Shown here piece after piece: positions 45,540 to 57,376 of a DNA stretch of 64,000 nt. This DNA is from Aquanectria penicillioides (Eukaryota > Ascomycota > Sordariomycetes > Hypocreales > Nectriaceae). How positions within the stretch are numbered: position 1 is the first letter of the stretch; each line of letters begins with the position of its first letter. The notes below the pieces were generated by a model, which was not told the DNA's origin, ran no database searches, and worked only from the letters and a program-made list of their open reading frames with translations. The translations under genes and the position numbers were made by a program. Location: contig PYIU01000007.1 of the NCBI GenBank assembly GCA_003415625.1, positions 186,001 through 250,000 on the forward strand, given 5' to 3'.

Positions 45540-47102
45540 ATGACGTCTCAAGCGCCCCCCAACATCATCTTCATCATGGCAGATGACCATGCCGCCAAAT
45601 CAATCTCGTGCTATGGTGCGGGAATTAACAACACCCCGAACCTGGACCGCATTGCCAATGAAGGAATGCTCTTCAACCACTGCTATGTTACCAATAGCAT
45701 TTGCACCCCTTCTCGTGCGGCTGTCCTCTGTGGCACCCACAACCACGTGAACGGAGTCATGACACTCGACTCCAAGATTAACAAGTACATCCCCAACGTT
45801 GCCAAGCAGCTGAGGTCAGGGCCGGCCAACTACCAGACTGCCATGGTTGGAAAATGGCATCTTGGAGAGGGCAAGGATCATGAGCCCACCGGCTTCGACT
45901 ATTGGAGCGTGCTGCCCGGCCAGGGAGAGTACTGGGACCCGCAATTTATTGAGCCCTCGGGAGAGTCGAGGATTCCTGGATATGCTACCGACATTATCAC
46001 GGACAAATGTCTCGGGTGGCTGGAGAATCGGGACAAGTCCCGGCCCTTTTTCCTCATGTGTCATCACAAGGCCCCACACAGGTCCTGGGAATATGACGAG
46101 AAGCACAAGGACCTTTACACAGAGCCTATTCGCTTGCCTGATACCTTTACCGATGACTACAAGAACCGTGCCAACGCTGCCAAGGTAGCAAAGATGCGCA
46201 TTGCCGAGGACATGACTTATAATGATCTCGGCATTGTGCAGCCAGAAGGCCCAAGAAGTCAGATTGGCGAGAAGATGGTTGACATTTGGTGGTGGAACGA
46301 TCGAAAGATCCCCGCGCCAGAGGATGTCACCACTCTGCGGCTGATGTGCAAGCAGACTGGCAAAGTCTTCACATTTAAGACCCAGCAAGAGTTGGCAGAG
46401 TGGAAGTTCCAGAGATACATGCAGAGATACCTCCGTACTATCCAGAGCATTGATGACAATGTTGGTCGCATGCTCGATTGGCTCGACGCCGAAGGCCTGT
46501 TTGAGAACACCATGGTCGTCTACACCTCTGACCAGGGCTTCTTCCTTGGAGAGCATGGGTGGTTTGACAAGCGTTTCATGTATGAAGAGAGCTTCCAGAT
46601 GCCATTTATCATCAAATATCCCCGGGAAATCCAGCCTAAGAGTGTCTGCAATGACATCATCTGCAATGTCGATTTCGCGCCGACGTTTTTGGACTTTGCA
46701 AACACCCGCATCCCAACATACATGCAAGGAGTGTCGTTCAGGTCATTATTGCAGGGTCAAACCCCAGCCGATTGGCAGCAGGTTGCCTATCACCGATACT
46801 GGATGCATCGTGATATCATCCACGAGGCATACGCGCATTACGGCGTGCGCGACCAGCGCTATAAGCTGATTTACTGGTACAATGAGGACTTCGGCCTGGA
46901 GGGTACTCGCCCTGGCGGTGAGGAGAAGGAGTGGGAACTCTTCGACTGCAACGAGGATCCGCTTGAGCTCTTCAACTGCTATAGTGACTCTAGATATGCC
47001 GATGTGGTTAAGAAGATGACTAAAATGCTAGAGGATAAAATGTTTGAAATCGGAGACGAGCCTGTACACACAAGGCTTGGGGTAAAGGCCATGGAGAGCT
47101 AG
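45540..47102 (+). CDS. Type I sulfatase (formylglycine-dependent)
   Basis: An intronless gene of 520 residues from the ATG at 45540 (an in-frame ATG at 45501 lies upstream but adds a non-family leader). The N-terminus 'NIIFIMADDHAAKSISCYG' supplies the metal-binding Asp pair (15-16). 'ICTPSRAAVLCG' holds Cys55 in the C-x-P-S-R signature oxidised to formylglycine. 'AMVGKWHLGEG' and 'VVYTSDQGFFLGEHGW' supply further active-site residues. It hydrolyses sulfate esters; the lack of a signal peptide implies an intracellular enzyme working on imported substrate, in keeping with the permease gene just downstream. Sequence style (long, uninterrupted, N-terminal AD-D) is close to bacterial arylsulfatases, so transfer is possible but unproven. 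Confidence 0.92.
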   Translation: MTSQAPPNIIFIMADDHAAKSISCYGAGINNTPNLDRIANEGMLFNHCYVTNSICTPSRAAVLCGTHNHVNGVMTLDSKINKYIPNVAKQLRSGPANYQTAMVGKWHLGEGKDHEPTGFDYWSVLPGQGEYWDPQFIEPSGESRIPGYATDIITDKCLGWLENRDKSRPFFLMCHHKAPHRSWEYDEKHKDLYTEPIRLPDTFTDDYKNRANAAKVAKMRIAEDMTYNDLGIVQPEGPRSQIGEKMVDIWWWNDRKIPAPEDVTTLRLMCKQTGKVFTFKTQQELAEWKFQRYMQRYLRTIQSIDDNVGRMLDWLDAEGLFENTMVVYTSDQGFFLGEHGWFDKRFMYEESFQMPFIIKYPREIQPKSVCNDIICNVDFAPTFLDFANTRIPTYMQGVSFRSLLQGQTPADWQQVAYHRYWMHRDIIHEAYAHYGVRDQRYKLIYWYNEDFGLEGTRPGGEEKEWELFDCNEDPLELFNCYSDSRYADVVKKMTKMLEDKMFEIGDEPVHTRLGVKAMES

Positions 47103-47933
47103 CCTTCGTCACAATAGAAAATGTGCTAGCTTAGAAAAGAATAAAAAAATATGCAATAAATTAAATAGAATTCCCGATGCCTGACCATAGTTTTTAACAC
47201 ATTATCCAGACATCTCTCATTCGACGACTCTCCCCGGCCCCTTGGTTGGTCCCACAAACCATGTCCTCAACATTCAACCCCGTGCAGTTCTCACCACCAC
47301 ATACCCAGATTACGAAGGTAGCGCCACGTGGGTGAAGTTCAGCTTTCCCTGTGATACTCAAACAGCAACCTTGTGAGTCAGATCCTCCTTAGACGGTTCG
47401 GGTATTGCTACTATGTTCGTGTGCACAACCCAGCGGCCAGAACGTCTTGGCATCACACACATTACATGGATCAAGTCTCGTCTGCTTAAACTCCCCTGCG
47501 GTGTATTTCTCCACACCCCCGCTCGAAAGCCCATCCTACCTCGCCACAGGTCCTAGAACTCCTTGAGGCTCAGTCCATGTGATCGGAATCGCTTACTAGT
47601 TGACGCATGGTGTTCGTAGCTGATGAGCCGGACCCACACAGGAATCGCCGACTGCCGGAAACGTGTTCATGAGTCGCACGTTTGCCGACTACCGGTTGAA
47701 CATGGCCACCGCACGAGTCTACGCTACCCCAGTTTTCAGGAGCTTCGTAAAGTTTCCGGGGTAATTTGCGGGGGAGCAGAGTCTTTCTAGGAGGTATCAT
47801 GGTGCCCTGAGCAAGAATCTAAGACAACCATATAATGGCCCTGTCCAGCGCATGAAGGTTCGTCCTTACCTTCAACACCGTCCACTTTTATCTTTAGAGC
47901 TATCTGGACATCTGCAAAACTTACGCCGAAAGC
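47103..47933. other. Intergenic region upstream of MFS permease
   Basis: About 830 bp with unsupported short frames only; the right part likely holds the permease promoter. Confidence 0.45.
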
Positions 47934-49703
47934 ATGGAGAAGCAAGCAGTTGAGGCGACTCACCTCGAGAGCCCTCTAACAAGCAAGGCCTCCACGGCCG
48001 AACAGGACCTTGCCGCTGACGAGGCCCAGCGCGTTGAAGTCAACCTGACTTTGAAAGATGCCTTCTCATACTATTGGAAGGCTGTTGCGTGGTCGCTTGG
48101 CATTTCTATGTCTACTATTATGGACTCTTATGACCTTCTCCTCATCAATTCGTTCTTCGCCTTCCCCCAGTTTCAACAGAAATACGGCGTTCAACTCCCG
48201 AACGGTTCCTGGTCTATCCCTGCAAAGTGGCAACTAGCCCTCACAATCGTCCTCAACATCGGCCTCATCCTTGGCGTTTTCGCAAACGGATACTGTTCGG
48301 ACCGATGGGGTTTCAGAAGGGTTATGATGGTGGCCCATGTCGTACTGACATGCTTCATCTTTGTTACCTTTTTCGCCCCCAACATCCAAGTTCTATTGGT
48401 AGGAACACTGTTAATGTGAGTTCTGAAGTCGGTGTACGCAGGCTTTGAGAACCAGTACTGACATGAACTTCCTCCTGTCCAGCTCTATGCCATGCGGTTT
48501 CTTCGCCGCTGCAACGCCGTCATACGCCGCCGAAGTTGCCCCCCTGAAGCTTACCGGTTACCTGACAGTCTACGTCAACCTATGCTGGGTTATGGGCAAG
48601 CTTCTTGCTTTTGGCGTGCTAAAGGCAATGCTGACCAACCCGACTGAATGGTCCTACCGTATTCCATACGGTCTGCAGTGGATGTGGCCGCCTTTCATGC
48701 TTGTCGCTATATACTTTGCTCCTGAGTCCCCCTGGTGGCTTGTCAGGAAGGGTCGAGTTGAGGAAGCCGAACAGAGCATTCGACGGCTTTGCAGTGCTCC
48801 GGAGAGCGTAATCAACCCGAAGAACACGATTGCCATGATGGCTCGAACGATCGAAACAGAACGAAGCATGAATATTAAGGGATCCTTCGCCGACTGCTTC
48901 AAGGGAGACAACCTCCGCCGGACGGAAATCGCCATGATCAGCTGGGGATGCCAGGTGATGCCCGGATTCGCTGTCCAAAACTACATCACATACTTCTTCA
49001 CACTTGCCGGCCTGTCAGCCTCCAACTCTTTCACATTGTCCCTGGGTGAGTCTGAGATTTTGATCCGAGTTCAAGTTTAGCCCGCTCTTCTGGACAACAA
49101 TTAACACGCCGAAATTAGGAAATGCCGGACTCGCATTCTGCGGCACTGTCTCATCATGGTTCTTTATGACCAAGTTTGGCTGGCGAAGGCTCTACATGTG
49201 CGGCCTCGTTGCCATGGTCCCCGTTATGAGTCTCGTCGGATTCCTTGATCTCAAAACCGGTGACAAGAGCACAATCAGATGGGTTCAGTCTGGACTGCTT
49301 CTAGTGTGGTTCTTCATCTACGGTAATATCCTCCCACGAATTCTAGCTCAAACATCGCTGATAATTCCATGTAGGCAGCACAATTGGCCCCGTACCGTAC
49401 GGAATTGCCGCCAACGTTGGCGCTGTCAACGTTCGAGTCAAGACGATCTCTCTTGCCCGAAATACTTATTACGCACTGTCCATCATCAATGTGATTGTTT
49501 CACCATATCTGTTGAATCCACAAGAGGCCAACCTGCAAGGAAAGGCTGCATTCCCCGCTGCTGGTTTCACACTTTGCCTTCTTACCTGGGCGTTCTTCAG
49601 GCTTCCTGAGATCAAGGGAATGACACCTGATACGCTTGATCACTTGTTTGCGGCAAAGGTGCCGACTAGGAAGTTTACCCTGGAGTCCAAGAAATACCAG
49701 TAA
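47934..49703 (+). CDS. MFS permease, maltose/alpha-glucoside permease-like
   Basis: Exons 47934-48415, 48483-49045, 49119-49322 and 49375-49703 give 525 residues. The N-terminal cytosolic part is followed by 'SISMSTIMDSYDLLLINSFFA'-like TM1 (read as 'MSTIMDSYDLLLINSFF'), 'CSDRWGFRRVMM' in loop 2-3, 'APESPWWLVRKGRVEEA' in the central loop and 'FFRLPEIKGMTPDTLDHLF' at the end. This is the sugar porter layout of fungal alpha-glucoside (MAL) type transporters. Introns are 67, 73 and 52 nt. It follows the sulfatase gene in the same direction and could import a sulfated or other sugar-like substrate, an inference from position only. Confidence 0.87.
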
Positions 49704-50118
49704 ACTCTGGGTCTCAATAATGACATATGAGCCCTGGGTACAATATCAACCTGAAATGCGATGGGGGTAATATGAGCTCTTGTATATAGTCTCAATAGCG
49801 GCGTGCTATATGGAACATGGTAGCACCCAAGTAACATACAAGAGAGTATCCATTACTTTATTCTAAAGCACGATAAATAGTTTAATATTCTCAGGTTGTG
49901 ACACAAATAATTAGATGATGTTAGTTAACGAGACATGAGCGCCTACAAAGTGGCTTCATCATTTGTCAAACTTTTAACATAGAAATATTTAAAACGATTC
50001 AACTGCCTAAAAATAGATACCAACTGTAAAGGAATCCAAACACTGTTTGCAGCCGAGGAATACTGAACTGTTTGTTGTGTAGCCTCCCAACCTGTTCATT
50101 GCCCGACTTGTCCTTCAC
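49704..50118. other. Convergent 3' intergenic region
   Basis: About 415 bp, AT-rich, between the permease stop and the end of the reverse-strand amidase gene. Nothing further is seen. Confidence 0.5.
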
Positions 50119-51795
50119 TTAGGGCAAGTTCAAAATGTCCTTTAATACTGCCAGGGCTCCAAATAACTCATTGTCATGGTGCTTTCGTCCGACTAATTGT
50201 AGATCAATGGGAGCACCTTCAAAATTAGAGTTCTCCCACAACTGCTTGACGTGGCTGCAGGCATAACTCAACGGGACATATGCAGGGTCGTATTTCTCCG
50301 TAGCAGTTGCTTTGACCGGGGTAGGGATAACAACGCCAGGGTAGTCAACCAAATTATAGAGGGATGTGTAAGTCCAATAATAGGCTGTGTCGTGAGCGCT
50401 AGCTGGCCCTACAAAAGCAGGACCGAGGACTACATCGACGTCTTGATCCTGCCAGCTCTTGGCAAAGGCATATCTAAAATCATCTCGTTCTCTGCGTGCC
50501 AAGGTGACAACCTGGGCATCCTGCATTCCGGCTGTCTCCTCGTCTTTCCATATCCACTCGCTGAGAGGATGGAGAGGCTCACCGGTGCTGAGAATGGCAT
50601 TTCTACTGGATTGTCCTCCGTCCGGCCAGTACATACGGCGGATCTTGGACCATGCGTCTCCTGCCCCAAAGGGTTTGAACTTCTTGACCTCGACTAACCC
50701 TGCGTACTTGGGGTCAGAGAGTAGGGATTCTGCCCACTTCATGGCTCTCTTTACCGGAGGCTGAGGCTCGATGAAGCCATCGTTATCGATGATGCCGATC
50801 TTAAGTCGTCCATTCAGTGGTGTCTGTAAACCCTTCCAGGGAATGGGGACAAGTCTTGGGTCTAGAAGGTATGGCTTTGCTCCAAGGATCCCATTCATGA
50901 AAAGGTCCATGTCCCTCATGCTGCGACACATTGGTCCGGTAGAGCACAGAATGTTCAGTTCGGCTGCAGATGGAGTCGCAAGGAATGCCTGCATCGGCAG
51001 AGTGTTGGCAGTGGGCTTGAAACCATAGATGCCACAAAAAGCAGACGGGCAGCGAATGCTTCCACCAATATCAGTGCCGATGCCCAGGACGGACCCCTTC
51101 ATGGCGATCAGAGCTGCTTCTCCGCCTGTGGAGCCGCCGGCGCTGAGATTGATATTAAAGGGATTGAGCACCCGACCCCAGAGAGAGTCACTCTCGAGGT
51201 GCATGAGTGTTTGCGGCTGGTTGGTCTTGCAGTAGAAGATGGCGCCCAGGCTGCGTAGAATGGCGACCATTTGGCTGTCTTCCGTGTCCTTGACATAACT
51301 GGCAAGACACCCCAATGAAGAAAATGTGTTTGCAATGGGCATATGGGCCTTGATGCTGACTGGTACGCCGTGCAGAGGGCCAACGGGTTTTCCAGTCTCA
51401 ATGAGATGAGCATCCAGCTTTTTGGCTTGCTCGAGAGCATCACTCATAAACCACTCGGTCAAGCAGCATGTGAGCTGATGGGAAATGATGGCACGCTTTG
51501 AAAAAGCCAATGCAACGGCCACAGCAGTGTATTTTCGGTTGGCAATGGCTTCTGCTAGGCCGACGGCATCATAATTCTCGGTGATTTCAACCTCCTCTGG
51601 TGTCAAGATGCCGCAAGTGGCGGGTATAGCAGAGACATCGGCTGGTGGGTTGTTGATGATATCACTAGGGAGATAGTATTCAGCCGGAACTTTTTCGCTG
51701 AGTGCTTGAAGGATGGTCAAACGCTTTGCCTCAAATTCCGGAGTGCCCTTTGGCACAGCCTTGGGCTGGACAACAGATAAAAGTTTGATGAGCAT
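50119..51795 (-). CDS. Amidase (amidase-signature family, AmdS/FAAH-like)
   Basis: An intronless gene of 558 residues. The Ser-cisSer-Lys triad is visible: Lys in 'GVPVSIKAHMP' (about 149), cis-Ser in 'LSAGGSTGGEAALIA' (about 225) and nucleophile Ser in 'GIGTDIGGSIRCPSAFCG' (about 249). The family hydrolyses simple amides such as acetamide or larger acyl amides, releasing ammonia; the fungal acetamidase group has this length and 'LTPEEVEITE' region. No signal peptide is present. It is head-to-head with an MFS exporter gene (52.9 kb), separated by about 1.1 kb. The ATG at 51795 is the first in frame. Confidence 0.92.
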   Translation of the reverse strand: MLIKLLSVVQPKAVPKGTPEFEAKRLTILQALSEKVPAEYYLPSDIINNPPADVSAIPATCGILTPEEVEITENYDAVGLAEAIANRKYTAVAVALAFSKRAIISHQLTCCLTEWFMSDALEQAKKLDAHLIETGKPVGPLHGVPVSIKAHMPIANTFSSLGCLASYVKDTEDSQMVAILRSLGAIFYCKTNQPQTLMHLESDSLWGRVLNPFNINLSAGGSTGGEAALIAMKGSVLGIGTDIGGSIRCPSAFCGIYGFKPTANTLPMQAFLATPSAAELNILCSTGPMCRSMRDMDLFMNGILGAKPYLLDPRLVPIPWKGLQTPLNGRLKIGIIDNDGFIEPQPPVKRAMKWAESLLSDPKYAGLVEVKKFKPFGAGDAWSKIRRMYWPDGGQSSRNAILSTGEPLHPLSEWIWKDEETAGMQDAQVVTLARRERDDFRYAFAKSWQDQDVDVVLGPAFVGPASAHDTAYYWTYTSLYNLVDYPGVVIPTPVKATATEKYDPAYVPLSYACSHVKQLWENSNFEGAPIDLQLVGRKHHDNELFGALAVLKDILNLP

Positions 51796-52940
51796 TCTGG
51801 GAGGTTGTATTTGTGTGATGAAAGGTGTATCCGCCGGTCACCAATAAGGTGTGTGTTGTGCTCGGCTTGGGAGCTTGGATCTGGGAAATGCGCAGAGATA
51901 AGGCGGGGAAAAAGGGAATAAACTAGCATGGGTAGAGGGAGGGAAGGATGGGTATTTTGCTCAAGGCCGAGATTGTAGACTACTGACGGTAGGCAGCTGC
52001 TTTGTCTTGGCCCGAATATATATGCCGTGGAACGTTTCGGAAAGTCGGAACGCAGAGTCGCAGAGGAGAGCATCGTAGACGAGGCCAGATAGTCGTGCTA
52101 GTTATCGCTAGGACACCGCGACATCAAGACACCACCCACCACCAGCACATCAGCAGGTGACTTTGCTCGCGCAAATGGCCTCGATTGGCCGCCCTGATAC
52201 TAGTCTATCTCTGCTGCTCACTGGTATGGCAAAGTGGCTGAATGCCATGCAAATAGCGTAGCCGCTCTAATCTCTCATCTCGATTCGATCCCGGGATTGA
52301 GGAAGCATTATCGCCGGAATGCTGCTGTAACCCTTTGCCTTGTGACATGCCCCTCCAACAAGAGACGCAAAGGCACAGACAGAGAGCTACTAAGCTACCC
52401 CATCCTTTTGCTTGTCTCTAGAAGCGACCAATCAGCTGTAAATGCGCACGCCGCGTCGATATCGCTGATCCAGGAATGCGATGACACCCACGTCCAGCCA
52501 ATCACGCGGATTTACGCACGTCTGCGGGTCTCATTAGCTCCCGATTGACGATGCTTCAAACGGGCGGTTCTCCCCCAGACGCTGATACGGAGAAGTGTCG
52601 CTTGTTGAGAGATGCTTGACCCTGGAAATTGCCCTTCTGGTGGCCCTGTGCTGGTGGCTCTCCTGGCACACGGCCTTATCAGTCCGCTTCCCAATCCGCC
52701 GCGACCGCGAGTCTGGCGAGCGTCTCTTGACATCGCTCGGCTACTTCTAGCCGCTGGCCTTTGGGGAACCCCCGGAACCTGTGCATCTCATCGCCTGCGC
52801 GGCGAAGCCTGCGACTATATTAAAGCCCGTGCCTCATCCTCTTCTCGGCGTGATCAGCCCCCCCTCCCCTCACCATCACCCTTCACCCCTCGGTTTTTGG
52901 AAATCTCTTTGCCATCTTGTGTTGACTCGTGGAATTGGCC
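51796..52940. promoter_or_regulatory. Divergent promoter region, amidase / MFS transporter
   Basis: About 1145 bp between divergent start codons. A 'tatatat' run lies near 52016-52022 on the amidase side and a 'tatattaaag' stretch near 52817 on the transporter side. No gene is supported within. Confidence 0.4.
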
Positions 52941-54858
52941 ATGTCTTCTTCTGCTTCAGAAACCACCCCGGACATGGATGTCCCTGGGACAGTTCACCTT
53001 GTGGATCTTGACCACTCCATGCATGCGCTTCACTCCAACGCCACCAGTGACATTGTGCTTGACCCAACCCCTTCTGAAGACCCAAATGATCCTCTAAACT
53101 GGGCCCCGCGTCGCAAATTACTTTCATTGGTTTGCCAGAACCTGTGAGTTTTCTTATTTGGGTTGTGAAGTGCTTTGACTAACCCTGGAGCATAGCTACA
53201 CCTGGTTTGCGGGCATCTCCGTGTCCACAGTATATTCCGTGCTCGTCCCGCTGTCCTCAGCATCTGGTGTCTCCATTGCCACTCTTAACGAGGGCACTGG
53301 TTACATGTTTTTGTTCCTGGGTTGGAGTCTGCTGTTTTGGCAACCATTTTCCTTGAGATACGGCAAACGCCTGGCATATCTCATTTCAGTGCTAGGAGCT
53401 ATTGTGAGCACATTATGATCTGCTATATTTTGAATTGGCACTAATAAGAAACCCTAGGGCACAACCATTTGGAGGTACGCATGCAACCAGCTTGCGATAA
53501 TGCAATATTTCTGACCAGTCTCTAGCGCATACGTAAAGAGCAACGGTGAATGGATCGCAAAATGCATCATACAAGGCTTCTTCATCTCGCCAATTGAGGC
53601 CCTTCCAGAGATTTCCGTCACTGACATTGTATGGAAAATTTCTTCTAGCCCTTCATTCGTTCCTCGACATCAGACGTAAAAAGCTAACACAGCAACAGTA
53701 CTTTACCCACGAGCGAGGCACCTACATGGGCATCTACGCATTCACCCTGGCTGGCAGCAATTACTTTGCACCCGTCATCTGTGGCTTCATCGCCGAGTAC
53801 CAAGGCTGGAGATGGGTATTTTACTGGCCCGCCATTTTTCTGGCCTTCACTTTTGTGTTCCTCCTCTTCTTCATGGAGGAGACCAATTACAACCGCAAAG
53901 CTGTTGCTGTAGTCTCTGAGCCAGGTATTGCGGCGTCAGATTCCCCGACAGATGAAAAGGTCCCCATTCCCGATGCCACTGCGAGTGCACCGAAGGCTGA
54001 GGTTGGCGAGGTTTATGCGGCCCCAAAGACGTTCGTCCAAAAGATGTCCCTGTGGCAACCTTCTCCTGGTCAAAACATGATCCAGCGTGCGATCCGATCC
54101 CTAAAGTTTCTCGCATGGCCTGTCATCTTCTATGCAGGATTCTCGTATGGATCCTACCTCATCTGGTTCAACGTGCTCAATGCGACTGCTTCTATCATTC
54201 TGTCAGGTGCACCTTATAACTTTGGCTCCTCCATGGTCGGACTCAGTTATCTGTCTTGCTGCATCGGCGTCATCATTGGATCCTTCATCTCGGGCAAGCT
54301 TAGCGACTGGCTGACCATCAAGCTCGCCCGCCAGAACAACGGCATCATGGAGGCCGAGCATCGGCTGTGGCCCTTTGTGATTTGCGTTGTCATGGTACCA
54401 GCCTCTTTGATCTTGTGGGGCGTTGGTGCTCAGCATGGTGTTCATTGGTTCGGATTGATCTTTGCCATGGGCTGTCTCTCCTTTAGCACCACCATGGGCA
54501 TCACGCTGAGTGTCAACTATATGATTGACAGCTACCACGACATCAGCGGCGACGCCATTGTGACTGTGATTCTTGTTCGAAACACGATGTCTTTCGCCAT
54601 TAGCTACGGGTAAGTTGTGACCTAAACCCGGCTATTAATATCTAGAGAGTACCCAGAACTGACAAACCCCGCAGCATCACGCCTTGGTTGACAAACCTGG
54701 GTTACCAAAACTGCTTCATCTCTGCCGCGTTCGTCGGCATGGCTGCATCTTCCGTATTTTTCATCATGATCAAGTATGGAAAAGCATTTAGAGTGAAGAG
54801 TGCCAGCCGATATCGCGAGCTGGTTAGTGGCTACAAGGCCAAGTGGAACGGCAACTAG
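52941..54858 (+). CDS. MFS transporter, DHA1-type (Hol1-like)
   Basis: Exons 52941-53143, 53196-53403, 53458-53474, 53526-53628, 53699-54609 and 54675-54858 give 541 residues. The 17-nt third exon encodes 'GTTIWS' with its neighbours and is needed for the frame. Markers are '[17 protein letters not shown]' before TM1, '[23 protein letters not shown]', '[14 protein letters not shown]' and '[20 protein letters not shown]', typical of fungal DHA1-like drug/polyamine/cation antiporters. The large cytosolic loop ('[20 protein letters not shown]') separates the two halves. It is divergent from the amidase gene. Substrate unknown. Confidence 0.88.
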
Positions 54859-55486
54859 TGGATGGGGAACATCATCTATGTCGGACGAGGGCCGAAGTAG
54901 CGTAGATTATTAAGGAGGGGCATTCTATGATCCAGGAAACTTTCTTGACAAATGGACCATTCGTGATGATTAACTGGTCTGGTTCCTTTCACGCGTGAAA
55001 TTTGCCAAGGCGATGTACCGGTATATAAAAACCGAATCACTATGCCACCATCATTGACCCTTGACCAGTCACCACCCGTCCAAATGATATCGTCACGTGC
55101 TGAAAGTTCGTCATTTGTATCCCTTTTCAGAACGACCCCCTCTTGAAAAGACATCGCCACACAGTTCGGGCTCACCTCCTTGTTCCCCGCGTGTCGTGTC
55201 CAATCACCGCAGCTGGATAACTTCACTAGTCGGCGGGGTCGGCCCCCCGCCTTATCTCTTGCAGCAGCCCCCATCACTATCTGCCTCGTTGATGAACCAA
55301 TCGGGTGGCGGTGATGCTGGCTCCCGCAGATTGTCCACCCTGCAAATAACAAGGTCGTGCCCTTCCCCCGGACCCATGACGCCAGCTATCGTCGCGACTC
55401 TCGCGTCCTCGGCGACTTGCATCCGTTGAACCATCTCTCTTTTGTTCTGTCAGCGGGGTACGATGTCTTGATCGTCCCTCGTCGCC
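54859..55486. other. Intergenic region upstream of Zn2Cys6 regulator
   Basis: About 630 bp without supported genes on either strand. Antisense open frames up to 158 codens in length are judged fortuitous. Confidence 0.45.
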
Positions 55487-57178
55487 ATGAGCAGCGCTAC
55501 ACGAGCCCGACTGCGAACCAAGACTGGCTGTCTTACATGTAAGTCCCCAGTGCCCCGTGCATCCCTTCTCGGCTCTGACCCGTGTCGATAGGTAGGAAAC
55601 GGCGGAAGAAGTGCGACGAGAGATTGCCCGTCTGCAACGGTTGCGACCTTTCTGGACGGCCGTGCCAGTGGCCGACGTCGGCCGACTTACTCGACCGTCG
55701 ATTCGCATCACATAATCGCTCGCGACACCGCGAAACCCCTCCCCGGGTTGAAGACACAGAGCAAAAGGACGAGGCGGAAGATCCAGACGAAGATTTAAGC
55801 CATGGCACCCTCCAGACGGTTCGAATCAAACACATTTGCAACTCCATCGATCTGGACCTTCGGATCCTCCCAGAATCCGCTGTGGCCCATGGGGTGATAT
55901 CCCGCGACCTTGAGCTTGTCATCTCCCATCATTTTGTCGAGAGATTCTACGGGTTGCTTCTTCTACCCAATTGCCACCCCAACTTCTACAATGGCTGGCT
56001 CGACGAGATTCAGGACCTGATGGTGCACCACAAGAGCCTCTACTACTCGGTGCTCGCATGTGCAGCATCCCACATCCACTTTATCGACGAGTCGATGCAG
56101 ATGCAAGAACTCGCCCTTACATACTACTCGAGAGCCATTAAAGAACTCTCGAAATTCCTGGCGAAGGCTTCGAAACTAGAAACCCACAACGGCTTACTGA
56201 TGTCCGTAATGCTGCTGTATCTGCACGGTGTACGCCTGTCCGATTCCTTCCCGTTGAATGCAACTCGTTATTTGTAACTCCTTTGACTGGTTCTTTGTAC
56301 TGACATGAGTGTTTGTGTGCTTCGTACAGTGTATGGGCTGTGATACATATGCGGATGTTCCGCGTCATGTCAATGCCGCAATACGCATCCTCTCGCTCAG
56401 GCTCTTTAGTCAGTCGTTGAAGATCGATCGGCTATTTGACAGACTCGCCATCGAAAGCGTTCTATACCAAATTTTCCTGGTTACGACAGGTCTGTGGACC
56501 GACCCCACCGGCATTGATTACCACTTCGATGTCGAGTTTTGGACCCGAGCGGAAAAGTTGCTAGACCGATCCACCTTCTTTCCAGGCCACTCCACAAGTT
56601 TAAATAGCCCTGTGTTGGGTGTCCCCGTCTCCTTATTTAGATTGGCTATAACACTACGCCAAGGGTATCGACACAAATTGTGTCGGGACGAGGAGACATT
56701 TAATGAGATACGAAATGAAGTAGAGATGTGGGAATGGGCATTACTGCGCAAGCAGGAGCTCATACAATCAGGCCAAGGCAAGCAACCAAGTGGCCGAGAA
56801 AGGTACTATAGAGATGCTGGCTACTTGTACGCCCTAATTTCCTCCTTGCTGCTGGAACAACTATCACAGCACACTTACGATGAGGACGCAATACTTGAAC
56901 CCTATCCCCAACCCGCCGGCGACAGCTGGCAGGTCAGGAAAGCGGTCGAGATCATTCGAGAGCATCAACATGACGATGGATGGTCAAGATGTTATATAGG
57001 AAACTGGCCAGTCTACACACTAGGGTTCCTCATGAGCTCTGCCGAAGCTGTAGAACTGATCAGGTCGGATCTTCAACGACGGTGGAACTTGACCAAGTTT
57101 GCGCAAGTCACTCGCTTCAGTTACGACTTAGAGAAGGCTTGGGTGGCCAGAGGATATATGGTAAAGGCGATCAAATAG
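55487..57178 (+). CDS. Zn2Cys6 transcription factor
   Basis: Exons 55487-55538, 55592-56229 and 56330-57178 give 512 residues. The zinc cluster is cut by a 53-nt intron: 'KTGCLT' before and 'CRKRRKKCDERLPVCNGC' after, ending 'DLSGRPC' (residues about 15-42), i.e. C-x2-C-x6-C-x6-C-x2-C-x6-C. The remainder ('HHFVERFYGLLLLPNCHPNFYNGWLDEI', 'YYSVLACAASHIHFID', 'FLVTTGLWTDP', 'LITLRQGYRHK' in slightly varied form) is the PF11951-type domain. Intron 2 uses donor after 56229 and preserves 'LHGCMGCDTYAD'. The gene is tail-to-tail with another regulator, 198 bp apart. Confidence 0.87.
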
Positions 57179-57376
57179 TAAATAACCTCAAAGAACCAGA
57201 ATCTAAATGGACTTGAGGAGGTCGCCCACTTGGAAAGTTAATAATGAAATAATAGCAATAGCGCCCTGGTGGTATAATTTAGATCACAATAGTAAGGCTA
57301 ATTGCAGATAGAAGAGAGCCGAGGAGCGGCAACTTCAAACCTTGATCTATATTCTTTATTTAAAAACTAGCATCTA

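Noticed and set aside
45816..46727. 303-codon open frame on the reverse strand
   Set aside because: It lies entirely antisense to the sulfatase coding sequence, whose motifs are unambiguous; it is a codon-bias shadow.
54876..55352. 158-codon reverse-strand frame between transporter and regulator
   Set aside because: No recognisable motif and composition unlike neighbouring proteins.
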